A DNA stretch of 64,000 nt from an uncultured Ectothiorhodospiraceae bacterium (GTDB taxonomy: Bacteria; Pseudomonadota; Gammaproteobacteria; Nevskiales; Oceanococcaceae): positions 1-64,000 of the forward strand of contig CAKZQS010000029.1 in NCBI GenBank assembly GCA_937141935.1, read 5' to 3'. Position 1 is the stretch's first letter. The number at the start of each line of letters is the position of its first letter. Both the position numbers and the translations under genes were made by a program. The notes under the pieces were generated by a model. It saw only the letters and a list, made by a program, of their open reading frames with translations. It had not been told where the DNA came from and ran no database searches. Shown one piece after another: positions 7,654-19,900 of the stretch.

Positions 7654-8760
7654 ATGAAATTCAGCTGCGAACGCGATGAACTGCTGGCCCCATTGCAAAC
7701 GGTCAATGCGGTTATTGAGCGGCGACAGACCATGGCCGTGTTGTCCAATGTCCTGGCCAAAGTCGAAGGCGACGAGCTGGTACTGACGGGGACCGACCTC
7801 GAACTGGAAGTGCGTACGACGGTGCCCATCAGCGGCGATACCGATGGCACGGTGACAATCCCGGCCCGCAAGTTCTCGGACATCTGCCGCAGCCTTCCCG
7901 AAGGCGCACGCCTCGACTGCCGTCTTGAGGGTCAAAGGCTCAGCTTGTCCAGCGGTCGCAGCAAGTTCGTGCTGTCCTGCCTGGCGGCCGATGATTTCCC
8001 AACGACCGATGCCGTTGAAGACGCAACCAGCTTGGAGATTCCGGCCTCGGTGCTGCGCAAGGGTCTAGCGCGCACGCACTTCGCGATGGCCGTGGCCGAT
8101 GTGCGCTTTTATCTGAACGGCATGCTTTGGGAGCTCGACGCGCAGGGCCTACGCTGTGTGGCCACCGATGCCCATCGCCTGGCCCGCCACGACATCGCGA
8201 TGGAACTGCCCAACATCGGCGAGAAGCAGCAGCTGATCGTGCCGCGCAAGGCCATCGTGGAACTGATGCGGCTGCTGGGCGAAGCCGGCGAGGACAATGT
8301 GGCCATGCGCTTCAACGCGCGCAGCCTGCAAATCGAAGTGGGACAAACACGCTTCACCACCAAGTTGCTTGAAGGCCGCTACCCCGACTACGAGCGAGTC
8401 ATTCCGGGCCAATGCGAACACTGGATTACCGGGGACACGGCGGCCTTGAAGACGTCGCTGCAGCGCGTGTCGATTCTGTCCAACGAGAAGTATCGCGGTG
8501 TGCGGCTGAAGCTCGCGAATGACACGATGGTCATCCAGAGCCACAACCCGGAACACGAAGAAGCCGAAGAAGAGCTCTCCATCGATTACGTGGGCGAAGA
8601 GCTGGGCATTGGTTTCAATGTCTCCTATCTGCTTGATGCCCTCGGCGCGATCGACAATGAGCACTACAACCTGGGGCTCAGCGGGCCGGACGCCAGTGGC
8701 GTGTTGAAGGTGCCGGGTCAGGACGAGTCCGTTTTTGTCGTCATGCCGATGCGGCTCTAG
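7654..8760 (+). CDS. dnaN: DNA polymerase III beta subunit (sliding clamp)
   Basis: The ring-shaped clamp tethers the replicative polymerase and many repair proteins to DNA. The 368-residue length fits the three-fold clamp (366 in E. coli). The N-terminus MKFSCERDELLAPLQTV, the internal ATDAHRLARHD and the C-terminal PMRL, part of the conserved end, are recognisable. An AAGGA ribosome site lies 8-12 bases upstream. It is followed 15 bases later by recF, as in the usual dnaA-dnaN-recF-gyrB order. Confidence 0.98.
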   Translation: MKFSCERDELLAPLQTVNAVIERRQTMAVLSNVLAKVEGDELVLTGTDLELEVRTTVPISGDTDGTVTIPARKFSDICRSLPEGARLDCRLEGQRLSLSSGRSKFVLSCLAADDFPTTDAVEDATSLEIPASVLRKGLARTHFAMAVADVRFYLNGMLWELDAQGLRCVATDAHRLARHDIAMELPNIGEKQQLIVPRKAIVELMRLLGEAGEDNVAMRFNARSLQIEVGQTRFTTKLLEGRYPDYERVIPGQCEHWITGDTAALKTSLQRVSILSNEKYRGVRLKLANDTMVIQSHNPEHEEAEEELSIDYVGEELGIGFNVSYLLDALGAIDNEHYNLGLSGPDASGVLKVPGQDESVFVVMPMRL

Positions 8761-8775
8761 CGCGGCGGTTGAACC

Positions 8776-9857
8776 TTGGCGGACTTGTGGCTGCGTCAGC
8801 TCAGCCTGCGCGACTTTCGCTGCCTGTCCGCCCTGGAGCTTCCACTGCAACCGGGTTTGAACCTGATCCAGGGCGCGAACGGTTCGGGCAAGACATCGAT
8901 CCTTGAGGCATTGAGCCTGCTGCTGCACAAGCGCAGCTTTCGTACGCGCCGATTGCCGGGTATACGCAGGGATGGCCAGGCGCACGCGCTGGCGGTGGTC
9001 CACATCGAGCGCGCCGCACAGGCACACCGCCTGGCCGTGGAAATCGGCGCGAACAGCACTCGCCTGCGTTGGAACAGCGAGGCGCAGTTTGCGCGTACCG
9101 CGCTGTACCAGTATTTCCCCAGCGTCATCATTGAACCGCTGACCGCGCTGGATCTCTTGCAGGAACCGCAGGCACGGCGGCGCTGGCTGGACCGGTCGGT
9201 GTTTCACGTGGAACACGGCCTGGCGGTGGCGAGCCAGCGTTACCAGCGCGCCTTGTCCCAGCGCAACGCCAGCCTGCAGCGCGGCGGGCAGGTGCTGGCC
9301 ACCTGGACCGAGGCCCTGGTCGAGACCGCCGCAGTCCTGACCGCATTGCGCGAGACACACCTGCCGCAGCTGGAAGCCCTGCTCAAGGACACCATCGACA
9401 ACATCGAGGCCGATGTCCTCCCGCCCATCCGGCTGCGCTGGCGGCCGGGGCATGACCCCAAGCTGGGCCTTGCCGAGCACTTGCGACAAAGCGCCGATAG
9501 CGAGCAGCGCATGGGCTACACCCTGGCCGGCCCACATCGCGCCGACATCAAGATCGAAGCCCAAGGCCTGCAGGCGCGGGAGCGGCTTTCGCGGGGGCAG
9601 CAAAAGTTGCTCGCGCTGTGCCTGCAGCTGGCACAGCTTCGGCTGCTCACCGGTGATGGCGGCGGCGGCTTGCTGTTCTGGGACGACTGGCAAGCCGAGC
9701 TGTCGCAGCGAACCCAGCGCAATGCCCTGGCTTTGGTGCGGCAAAGTGCCAGTCAGGCCCTGCTGACCACGCCGGGTGGCTCCTGGCCCGCCGAGGTGCC
9801 GCCGCCCGCCAGCATGTTCCACGTGGAACATCACCCTGAGGATCAGGCCGCAAACCC

Positions 9858-9861
<4 letters not shown>
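8776..9861 (+). CDS. recF: DNA replication and repair protein RecF
   Basis: RecF binds gapped DNA and helps load RecA. The 361-residue protein has Walker A GANGSGKTS near residue 36, an ABC-type signature LSRGQQKLLALCLQLAQ and a Walker B region LLFWDDWQAELS. It starts at TTG 8776, which gives the expected N-terminus ADLWLRQLSLRDFR; no better start is visible. Two parS-like sites lie within the coding sequence, and both encode FHVEH. The second falls in a C-terminal extension after the conserved domain, suggesting the tail is shaped by the DNA site. Confidence 0.95.
9200..9215. promoter_or_regulatory. parS-like site 1 within recF
   Basis: TGTTTCACGTGGAACA matches the 16-bp chromosomal parS consensus with one asymmetric position (T against C at position 5). 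ParB loads at such sites to segregate the origin region. No parAB genes are in this window. Confidence 0.8.
9815..9830. promoter_or_regulatory. parS-like site 2 within recF 3' end
   Basis: TGTTCCACGTGGAACA is a perfect 16-bp palindrome, identical in form to known gammaproteobacterial parS sites. It is 615 bases from site 1 and about 2.2 kb from the oriC region. Confidence 0.9.
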
Positions 9862-12345
<2,484 letters not shown>

Positions 12346-12373
12346 CGCCGCGCCGCGAGAAAACCTGGCCCCC

Positions 12374-12410
12374 AAAAAAGAAAGCCCCGACGACCGCGAG
12401 GCCGTCGGGG
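12374..12410 (-). terminator. Intrinsic terminator for minus-strand (polA) transcripts
   Basis: CCCCGACG and CGTCGGGG form an 8-bp stem with a 10-base loop. On the minus strand it is followed by CTTTCTTTTTT. It would stop transcripts coming through polA before they enter gyrB. Confidence 0.8.
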
Positions 12411-12559
12411 AGAGGTCACCGGCTTGGGGGTACCGGGTTGCGGCCCGCCCAGGGAGGGAGACGGGCCAGCCACAAGCGCCTTTGCGGCGCTCGCAGACTC
12501 AGACAGGCCTCTGTGCGCAGAGTTCCCCGCTGCGCTTCGCCAACTCCATCAATGGCTTT

Positions 12560-12581
12560 AACCCGCCAGCTGGCGGGTTTT
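12560..12581. terminator. Palindromic terminator between gyrB and polA
   Basis: AACCCGCCAG and CTGGCGGGTT make a perfect 20-bp palindrome with a short T-run on the plus side. It fits a terminator for gyrB read-through, and perhaps for polA. Confidence 0.65.
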
Positions 12582-12625
12582 GTCAGAGTGTCGCCTCAGG
12601 TGTCGGCCCCTCAGGCGTGGGCCCC

Positions 12626-15349
12626 TTAGGCGTGGGCCTCGGCCCAGCTGCGGCCGGCGCCCGCATCGACCACCAGCGGCACCCGTAGCTGCGCCGCGGC
12701 CGTCATCGTCGCGCAGACCTGCTCGCGCACCGCGTCCAGCGCCTCGTCGCGCACCTCGAACACCAGTTCGTCGTGCACCTGCAGCAGCAGGCGCACATCA
12801 TCGCGACCGGCCAGCTGCGCATCGATATCCAGCATGGCCTGCTTGATGATGTCGGCGGCCGTGCCCTGCAGCGGCGCGTTGATCGCCACCCGCTCGGCGC
12901 CCTGGCGGCGCGCCGCGTTGCGCGCCCCGATCTCCGGCAGCAGCAGCCGGCGGCCGCGCAGGGTGCGCACTTCGCCATCCTCCCGCGCCTGGGCGCGGAC
13001 GCGCTCCATATAGTCGCGCACGCCGGCGAAGCGGCCAAAAAAGCGCTTCATGATGTCGCTGGCCTCCTCGCGTGGCACACCCAGGTTGCGCGCGAGCCCA
13101 AAGGCCGAGATGCCGTAAATCAGGCCAAAGTTGACCGCCTTGGCCGCGCGCCGCTGGTCGGCGCTGACCGCGGCCTCGTCCAGGTCCCAGACCTGGGCCG
13201 CGGTAATACAGTGGATGTCTTCCCCGCGCTGGAAGGCTTCGATGAGGATCGGGTCCTCGGAGAAGTGCGCCATCAGCCGCAGCTCGATCTGCGAATAATC
13301 CACCGCCAACAGTTGCCAGCCGGCGTCGGCGACGAAGGCCTCACGGATCCGCCGCCCTTCCGGCCGGCGGATCGGGATGTTTTGCAGGTTGGGGTCGGCG
13401 CAGGACAGCCGCCCCGTGCTGGCCACCGCCTGCTGAAAGCGGCAATGCACGCGCTCGGTGCGCGGGTCGATGGCGGCGTCCAGCGCGCGCAGATAGGTGC
13501 TGCGCAACTTGCTCAGCATGCGCCAGCGCAGGATGGCGCGGGGCAGCTCATGCTCGTCCGCCAGCTCTTCCAGCACGCCTTCGGCCGTGCTTGGCGCGCC
13601 CTTGGGCGTTTTTTGCAGCACCGGCAGGCCAAGCTTCTCGAACAGAATGCGCCCGAGCTGCGCCGGGCTGCCCAGCGTAAAGGCTTCGCCCGCCAGGTCA
13701 TGGCACCGCCGCTCTTCGGCCTCGATCTCGGCGCTGAAGTCGCGGTCCGCGGCGTGCAGCACGTCGCGGTCCACGCGGATGCCGCGCCGTTCCATGCGCG
13801 CCAGCACCGGGGCCAGCGGCAGCTCCAGCCCCGCGTAGATGTCCTGCAGCGCGGCATCGGCGGCCAGCTTCGGGGCCAGTGCCAGGTGCAGCGCCAGCGT
13901 GACCGCGGCGTCTTCGCCGGCGTAGTCGCAGGCGAGCTGCAGGTCCACCTCGCGGAAGTTGATCTGCTTGCGTCCGCGCCCGACCACGTCCTCGTAGTGG
14001 ATCGTGTCATGGCCAAGCCAGCGCTGCGCCAGCGTGTCCATGTCGTGGCGCTCGTGCGCCTCGTAGACATAGGAGGCGAGCTGGGTATCGTCCCAGGGCT
14101 CGGCCAGCGGCATGTCATGGCGCGCCAGGATCAGCGCATCGAACTTGCCGTTCTGCAGCACCCGGCGCTTGGCGCCGTCGGCCAGCCGAGGCGCCAGCGC
14201 GGCGACGACCTCGGCCAGCGGCAGCTGCTGGCCGCTGCTGTGGCCCACCGGCAGGTACCAGGCCTCATCGGCGCTGGCCGCGAAGGACAGACCCACCAGA
14301 TCGGCCTGCAAGGGATCCAGACCCGTGGTTTCGGTGTCGACGGCGTAGGTGTCGGCCGCGTCCAGGACTTTACATAATGCTTGAAGCTGTTCGGCATCCT
14401 GCACCAGCCGGCTCTGGATGCTCAGGCCGCCAGCAGGCGTCTCGTCCGGCCCCGCGCCCGCGCTTGCCGCCGCGCTGGCGCCCGCCGCGGCCTGGCGCCC
14501 CGCGCTGCCGTTGGCGCCCCCGGCCTCCTGCAGCCAGCTGCGAAAGCCCAGCCGCTGGGCGAAGTCCTGCAGGGCCGCGTCGTCGGCTGGGTCGCGATCC
14601 AGCTCGGACCAGCTCTTCGGCAGGCTTACGGCGGCATCCAGGCCGGTCAGCTCGCGCGCCAGCCGGACCTGCTCGAGGTTGTCGCGCAGCGTCTGCCCCG
14701 CCTTGCCTTTGATGGCGTCGGCGGATTCCAGCAACGCCTCCAGCGAGCCGTGTGCCTGCAGCCATTTGGCCGCGGTCTTCGGGCCCACGCCGGCCAGCCC
14801 GGGCACGTTGTCGCTGCTGTCGCCCACCAAGGCCAGCCAATCGGCCACACACTCCGGGGGCACGCCGAACTTGTCCTCCACGGCCGCGCGGTCCACGCAG
14901 CGGTCCTTGAAGACATCCAGCATCAGCACGCGCTCGTCGACCAGCTGCGCCAGATCCTTGTCCGAGCTGACGATCTGCACCGGGTCCTGGGTCTGCGCCG
15001 CGAGCGTGGCGATGACGTCGTCGGCCTCGACGCCCTCGATCTGCAGCACCGGCAGTCCCAGGATGCCGAGCAGCTCGAGGATCGGCGCGAACTGCTCCTT
15101 GAGCTCCGGCGGCACCGGCGGGCGGTGGGCCTTGTACTCGGCCAGCAGCTCGTGGCGGAAGGTCCGCCCCGGCGCGTCGAAGACCACAACGAGGTGCTCC
15201 GGGCCATGCACGCGCAGCAGCTTGCGCAGCATGTTGCCAAAGCCCAGCACGGCCTCGGTGCGCTGGCCATCGGGCGCCGTCAGCGGCGGCAGCGCGTGAA
15301 AGGCGCGGTACAGCCAGCCCGAGCCGTCGATGATGTAGCGCGTGCTCAT
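12626..15349 (-). CDS. polA: DNA polymerase I
   Basis: Pol I fills gaps and removes RNA primers. The 907 residues include all three domains. The N-terminal 5'-3' flap nuclease contains VFDAPGRTFRHE and VEADDVIATLA. The 3'-5' exonuclease has its DxE motif intact in YAVDTETTGLDP. The polymerase domain has TGRLSCADPNLQNIPIR, DYSQIELRLMAHFS, AKAVNFGLIYG and QVHDELVFEV. Its ATG overlaps the lysA stop in an ATGA arrangement, so the two are probably translationally coupled. The linker near residues 285-310 is Ala/Gly-rich. Confidence 0.98.
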   Translation of the reverse strand: MSTRYIIDGSGWLYRAFHALPPLTAPDGQRTEAVLGFGNMLRKLLRVHGPEHLVVVFDAPGRTFRHELLAEYKAHRPPVPPELKEQFAPILELLGILGLPVLQIEGVEADDVIATLAAQTQDPVQIVSSDKDLAQLVDERVLMLDVFKDRCVDRAAVEDKFGVPPECVADWLALVGDSSDNVPGLAGVGPKTAAKWLQAHGSLEALLESADAIKGKAGQTLRDNLEQVRLARELTGLDAAVSLPKSWSELDRDPADDAALQDFAQRLGFRSWLQEAGGANGSAGRQAAAGASAAASAGAGPDETPAGGLSIQSRLVQDAEQLQALCKVLDAADTYAVDTETTGLDPLQADLVGLSFAASADEAWYLPVGHSSGQQLPLAEVVAALAPRLADGAKRRVLQNGKFDALILARHDMPLAEPWDDTQLASYVYEAHERHDMDTLAQRWLGHDTIHYEDVVGRGRKQINFREVDLQLACDYAGEDAAVTLALHLALAPKLAADAALQDIYAGLELPLAPVLARMERRGIRVDRDVLHAADRDFSAEIEAEERRCHDLAGEAFTLGSPAQLGRILFEKLGLPVLQKTPKGAPSTAEGVLEELADEHELPRAILRWRMLSKLRSTYLRALDAAIDPRTERVHCRFQQAVASTGRLSCADPNLQNIPIRRPEGRRIREAFVADAGWQLLAVDYSQIELRLMAHFSEDPILIEAFQRGEDIHCITAAQVWDLDEAAVSADQRRAAKAVNFGLIYGISAFGLARNLGVPREEASDIMKRFFGRFAGVRDYMERVRAQAREDGEVRTLRGRRLLLPEIGARNAARRQGAERVAINAPLQGTAADIIKQAMLDIDAQLAGRDDVRLLLQVHDELVFEVRDEALDAVREQVCATMTAAAQLRVPLVVDAGAGRSWAEAHA

Positions 15350-16593
15350 GCCGGCAGCGGCCGCTCACGCCGCCAGATATCGGCCAGCGGCTCGCGCTCC
15401 CGCGCGAGGTGGACCTGCGCGCCATCCACCAGCAGCTCGGCCACCCGCGGGCGGGTGTTGTAATGCGAGGACATCACCGCCGCGTAGGCCCCCGCCGCGC
15501 GGACGGCCAGCAGGTCGCCCGGCGCGAGCGCCAGCGCGCGGTCCCGCCCCAGCCAGTCGCCGCTTTCGCAGACCGGCCCCACGATGTCCCAGTTCTGGCC
15601 GGCCTCCTCGCGCGGGCGCACCGGCAGGATGTCGTGCCAGGCCTGGTACAGCGTCGGGCGCATCAGCTCGGTCATGGCCGCATCGACGATGGCGAAGTTC
15701 TTCTCGGCCGTGGGCTTGAGATACTCCACCCGTGTCAGCAGCAGGCCGGCATGCCCGGCGATGGCGCGCCCGGGTTCGATCAGGACCTCCAGCTCGCGCC
15801 CGGCCAGGCTGCGGCGCAGCACCTCGCCCCAGGCGGCCGGTGCGGGGGGCTCCTCGTCGCGATAACGAATGCCCAGGCCTCCGCCCAGGTCCAGATGCTG
15901 CAGCGCGAAGCCCTCCGCCGCCAGCGTGTCCCAGAGCGTCAGCAGGCGCTGCAGCGCGTCCGCGTAGGGGCCCAGTTCGGTGAGCTGCGAGCCGATGTGG
16001 CAGTCCATGCCCACCAGCCGCAGCGCCGGCAGTTCGGCGGCGCGGCGATAGGCCGCGAGCGCCTCCTCCATCGCGATGCCGAACTTGTTGTGCTTCAGAC
16101 CGGTGGCGATATAGGGGTGGGTCTTCGCATCGACGTCCGGGTTGATGCGCAGCGACACCGGCGCCTGCACACCCTGCGCCGCGGCCACCTCGGCCACGCG
16201 CTCCAGCTCGGCCAGCGACTCCACATTCAGCGCCAGCACGCGGTGCTCGAGCGCCGCCTCGATCTCCGGCCGGCTCTTGCCGACGCCGCTGAACACGATC
16301 CGGTCGCCGGCCACGTCCAGGGCCTGCAACCGCGCCAGCTCGCCGCCGGAGACGATGTCGAAGCTGGAGCCCAGGCGCGCCAGCACGTCGAGCACGGCGA
16401 GGTTGGAATTGGCCTTGACCGCATAGCAGACGCGATGCGGCAGGCCCGCCAGCGCGTCGTCGAAGGCGCGGTAGTGGCGTTCCAGCGTCGCGCGGCTGTA
16501 AACGAAGCAGGGCGTGCCGTGCTCTTGCGCAATGCGCCGCAGCGGCACGTCTTCGGCGTGCAGCTCGCCGTCGCGGTAGTCGAAATGATCCAT
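15346..16593 (-). CDS. lysA: Diaminopimelate decarboxylase
   Basis: LysA makes L-lysine from meso-diaminopimelate using pyridoxal phosphate. The 415-residue protein begins MDHFDYRDGELHAEDVPL. The likely PLP lysine is K60 in CYAVKANSN, followed by FDIVSGGEL, the HIGSQ motif and the C-terminal-domain substrate motif GPVCESGDWLG. It lies directly after lptM, a typical gammaproteobacterial pairing, and overlaps polA by 4 bases. Confidence 0.97.
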   Translation of the reverse strand: MDHFDYRDGELHAEDVPLRRIAQEHGTPCFVYSRATLERHYRAFDDALAGLPHRVCYAVKANSNLAVLDVLARLGSSFDIVSGGELARLQALDVAGDRIVFSGVGKSRPEIEAALEHRVLALNVESLAELERVAEVAAAQGVQAPVSLRINPDVDAKTHPYIATGLKHNKFGIAMEEALAAYRRAAELPALRLVGMDCHIGSQLTELGPYADALQRLLTLWDTLAAEGFALQHLDLGGGLGIRYRDEEPPAPAAWGEVLRRSLAGRELEVLIEPGRAIAGHAGLLLTRVEYLKPTAEKNFAIVDAAMTELMRPTLYQAWHDILPVRPREEAGQNWDIVGPVCESGDWLGRDRALALAPGDLLAVRAAGAYAAVMSSHYNTRPRVAELLVDGAQVHLAREREPLADIWRRERPLPA

Positions 16594-16624
16594 GGGTCCT
16601 CGGGGGGTCCTCGGGGCGGCGCGC

Positions 16625-16903
16625 CTAGGGCGCGGCGGGGGGCGGGCCGTCGGGGCGCGTCAGGGGCGGGGCCAGCGGGGTGGGCATCGGCGTGGGCGTC
16701 GGCGCCTGCGTGGCTGCCGAGGACGGCGCGGGGGTCGGCCCGGCGCTCGGCAAGGCGCTCGGCCCGGGGCTCGGCGTGCCCGTCGCGGGCGGGCTATCCG
16801 CGGCGCCTTGAATCTGCTCCGGTCCTTGGTCCGAATCGTCGTCGGCGATATACAGCGCGCCGGACTGGCCGCAGGCGGCCAGCAGCAGCGTCAGGCCCAG
16901 CAA
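16625..16903 (-). CDS. lptM: LptM-like (YifL) small lipoprotein with Pro/Thr-rich tail
   Basis: LptM is a small outer-membrane lipoprotein that assists LptD maturation. The lipobox and following residues LLLAACGQSGALYI match the family pattern of a lipidated Cys followed by Gly, Gly and LY. The frame has no suitable ATG: the nearest upstream in-frame ATG, at 17062, lies within tamB. A TTG at 16903 (or CTG at 16906) gives a compact signal peptide with Cys at residue 11. The remaining region is an unusually long Pro/Ser/Thr-rich tail (PTPAPSS, APTPTPMPTP). It is 31 bases upstream of lysA, the expected neighbour. Confidence 0.75.
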   Translation of the reverse strand: MLGLTLLLAACGQSGALYIADDDSDQGPEQIQGAADSPPATGTPSPGPSALPSAGPTPAPSSAATQAPTPTPMPTPLAPPLTRPDGPPPAAP

Positions 16904-16940
16904 CAGCGCGCCCGGCGCATGTAGAGCCGGGCCACGGCGT

Positions 16941-19900
16941 TCAGCGCTCGATGGTGTAGACGAGATCGCCGCCCGACTCGGCGCCGGACTCGGTCTGCAG
17001 CGTCCACTTCTCGGAGATCTCGTAGCGCAGGCGCAGGCTGTAAACGGGTTCGAAGAGGCCAATGCCGTAGCTCACGTACAGGCGGGGGTTGAGATATTTT
17101 CCCAGAACCAGCGCCGCCTGGCTGCTCTGCTCGCCCGGGCGGCTGCCAATGCTGACCTCGTCCAGCCCCAGCTTGCCCTTGAAGCGGTTGGCCAGGAAGT
17201 CGCTGCCCTTCAAGCCCAGCGCCAGCGCCGCGCCCTGCATGGCGGCCTGATCCTCGTCGGAGCGGCCCCGCCCGCTACGGCCCAGCAGCAGCCAGGAGAG
17301 CTGTTCGGTCTGCGCCATGTCGGGATTCGACCACAGCGTGACCTCCGGCCGCGCCGCGGTGCCGCGCGCCTGCACGCCCACGGTGATGTCCTCGCGCGGC
17401 TTGCGCGAGGCGCGCAGGTCGATGCCGGGCTCGCTGATGCGCCCGCCGCTGAAAATGATGCGGCCGCGGTCGATGCGCAGGTCCTGACCATAGGCCTTGT
17501 AGGCGCCGTCGACCAGCACCAGCTCGCCGGTCGCGGTCGGCGGCCGGTCGCCCTCCACGCGCACGCGCAATGCGCCGCTGATCTCCGAGGTCAGCCCGAA
17601 GCCGGTAAAGCCGACGCGATCACCCAGCACCACCCGCACATCGGTTATCACTTCGATGCCGGCCTCGGCCAGCGTCGCCTCGACCTCGCTGCCCTCGAGC
17701 ACCTCATCGCGCGTGGGCGGGATATAGGCGTCGCCGCTGTCCGGCAGCGATTCGGGGTGAATATGCGCCTCGGGCACCTTGACCGTGCCGCCGATCCGCA
17801 GCTGCTGCTCGCGCAGGCGCAGCTGCAACTCGGGGCTGACCAGGACCTGCGCCAGCTCGGAGTCCATCAGCAGCAGGCGCTCGCCCTCGATGCGCACCTC
17901 GCCGGCGCGGCTCTGCGGCTGCAGCGTGCCCTCCCAGCGCACGGACCCCGGTCCGCCCTGCATGCCCCCGCGCAGGCTCAGCTGCTCGAGATCGCCGGCC
18001 AGCTCGAGCTCAATGGCCTCGTAGCGCACGTTGGGCGTGGCCAGCAGCAGGCTGCCTTCGCGCAGCGACAGCGCGGCGCTCAGCGCTGGCTCCGTCAGCG
18101 TGCCTTGGGCCTGGGCCTGCAGGCTGAGCCGCCCCGCGGCCTCGGCAACCTCGGCGCTGAGCAGGCTCAGGATCTCCAGGTCGGACAGCTCCAGCGACAG
18201 CTCGCCGGTCTGAATCGCGCCCTGCGCATCGGCCTCCAGCTGCAGCCCCAGGCCCGCCGCGTCCGCGGCCGGCAGGCGCAGCTGTGCGCGGGTACCCGTG
18301 GGGCCGTGCGCCACCGCGCCGCCGCCCGCCTCCAGCGCGAGCAGCGTCAGCGGCTCGCCATCGCGATCCACCCACACGCGGACCGGGCTGATGTCCAGGT
18401 CGGCCTGGACCCGTGGCGGTTCCGCGCCCAGCGCAAATTCGCCGCGCAGGCTGGCCTCGCCCTCCACGCGCGCCTGCAGCGCCAGCACGGCGGCGATGCG
18501 CTCCAGCGGCAGCGATTGCAGCGCCAGGGCGCCGCGCAGCCCTTGCGGGTCGCTCGCATCCAGGCGCAGGCACAGCTCGGCGGGCGCACTTTGCAGGCAG
18601 TGCTCAGGCACCTGCCAGCCGGCGCCGGCCCGGCGGATCCAGCCGCTGCGACTCAGCGACCAGACCGGGCTGTCCAGCGGCTCCAGCCGCAGCGCGTCCA
18701 GCCGCAGTCGCGGCTGCTGGGGCTGGGCAAGGTTGACCAGCGCCTGGGCTTGCAGCGCCAGGGGCGCGATGCGCGTCTGCAGCTCCAGGCGCAGGGCTTC
18801 GCGCGGCCCCTGGGCCCGCAGGCTCAATTGCGGCAGGTTTTGACCGCCCGCCCGCAACTCGCGCAGCGTCAGCCGCAGGTCGCTGCGACCCTTGGGTGCC
18901 AGCGCCAGCCGACCCTCGATGCGGGCGGATTCGGCCTGCACGCCGGCGGCCTGCAGCCCGCTGACCTCACCCTGCAGTTGCAGGTCCGGCGCCTGGGGGC
19001 GGCCACGCGCGCGAATATCGAGCTGCACCTGCCCCTGGGCCTGCGGCAACAGCGCAGCGAGCGCCGGGATGCGCAGTGTGGCGTCCAGGTCCAGTTCATC
19101 GCCCACGCGGCCCTCGGCGCGCAGCTCGGCCTGACCCAGCCGCGCCAGCAGTTGCGGCAGTTGCAGCCGGCCTTCGGCGTAGGCCAGTTCGGGCACGCGC
19201 AGACGCAGCGCCTCGCCGCGCCACAGGCCGTCGATGGCGACCTCGCGCGCGCGCAGCTGCCATGCGCCGTCGGCGGCCTGCTCCAGCGCGATCTCGGCCT
19301 GTCCCGCCAGGCCCTGGGGGGCCTCGGGGTGCAGCGGCCGGGCATCGAAGTCCTGCATGTCCAGGTTCAGCCGCGCCTGCAGACGCGGGCTCCATTGCAC
19401 GGCGCCAGTCAGGCTCAGCGCGCCGGGCCCTTCCTGCGGCGCTAGGCGCAGCGTTTCGATTTGCAGCGACTGCGGCGCCAGCTGCGCCTGCAGCCGCGCC
19501 TGCAACACCGGCGTGTCGGGGCGGGCAAATTCGCTGATGCGCAGCGCGAGCTGCCCGCGTTGGTGCGCCAGGCGGCCGCGCAGCCGCAGCCACTGCAGCG
19601 CCTCTTCACCCTCCGGCCCCAGCGCAAAATCGTCGATGGCGAACTGCCGCACCACCAGTGCCGGCAGGCCCGGCAGGCGCAGCGGCTCGCTAGGCGGCTC
19701 CTCCTCCGGCTGCGGCGGCGCCGGGCGGGTGCCCACCGTCAGGCCGCTGAGCCGCAGCCGATCCAGCGTGATCCGGCTGCTGAGCAGCTCCAGCGGATCC
19801 CAGACCAGCTCTGCCGTGGCGATCCGCACCCGCGCGCCGGGGCTGTCGATCAGCACATCGCGCGCGCGGATGCCGCCCAGCAGGCTGCCCTCGATCTGCG

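Larger units (their letters stand above)
12346..12625. other. Non-coding gap between convergent gyrB and polA
   Basis: The 280 bases carry two terminator hairpins (listed separately). Next to the polA stop are near-repeats of about 15 bases: CACGCCTAAGGGGCC, CACGCCTGAGGGGCC and a diverged third, read on the minus strand at about 12592-12635. No gene was recognised. Confidence 0.6.

Noticed and set aside
16904-17062. Extended start of the LptM-like gene at ATG 17062
   Set aside because: It would overlap tamB by over 100 bases and place the lipobox too far from the N-terminus.
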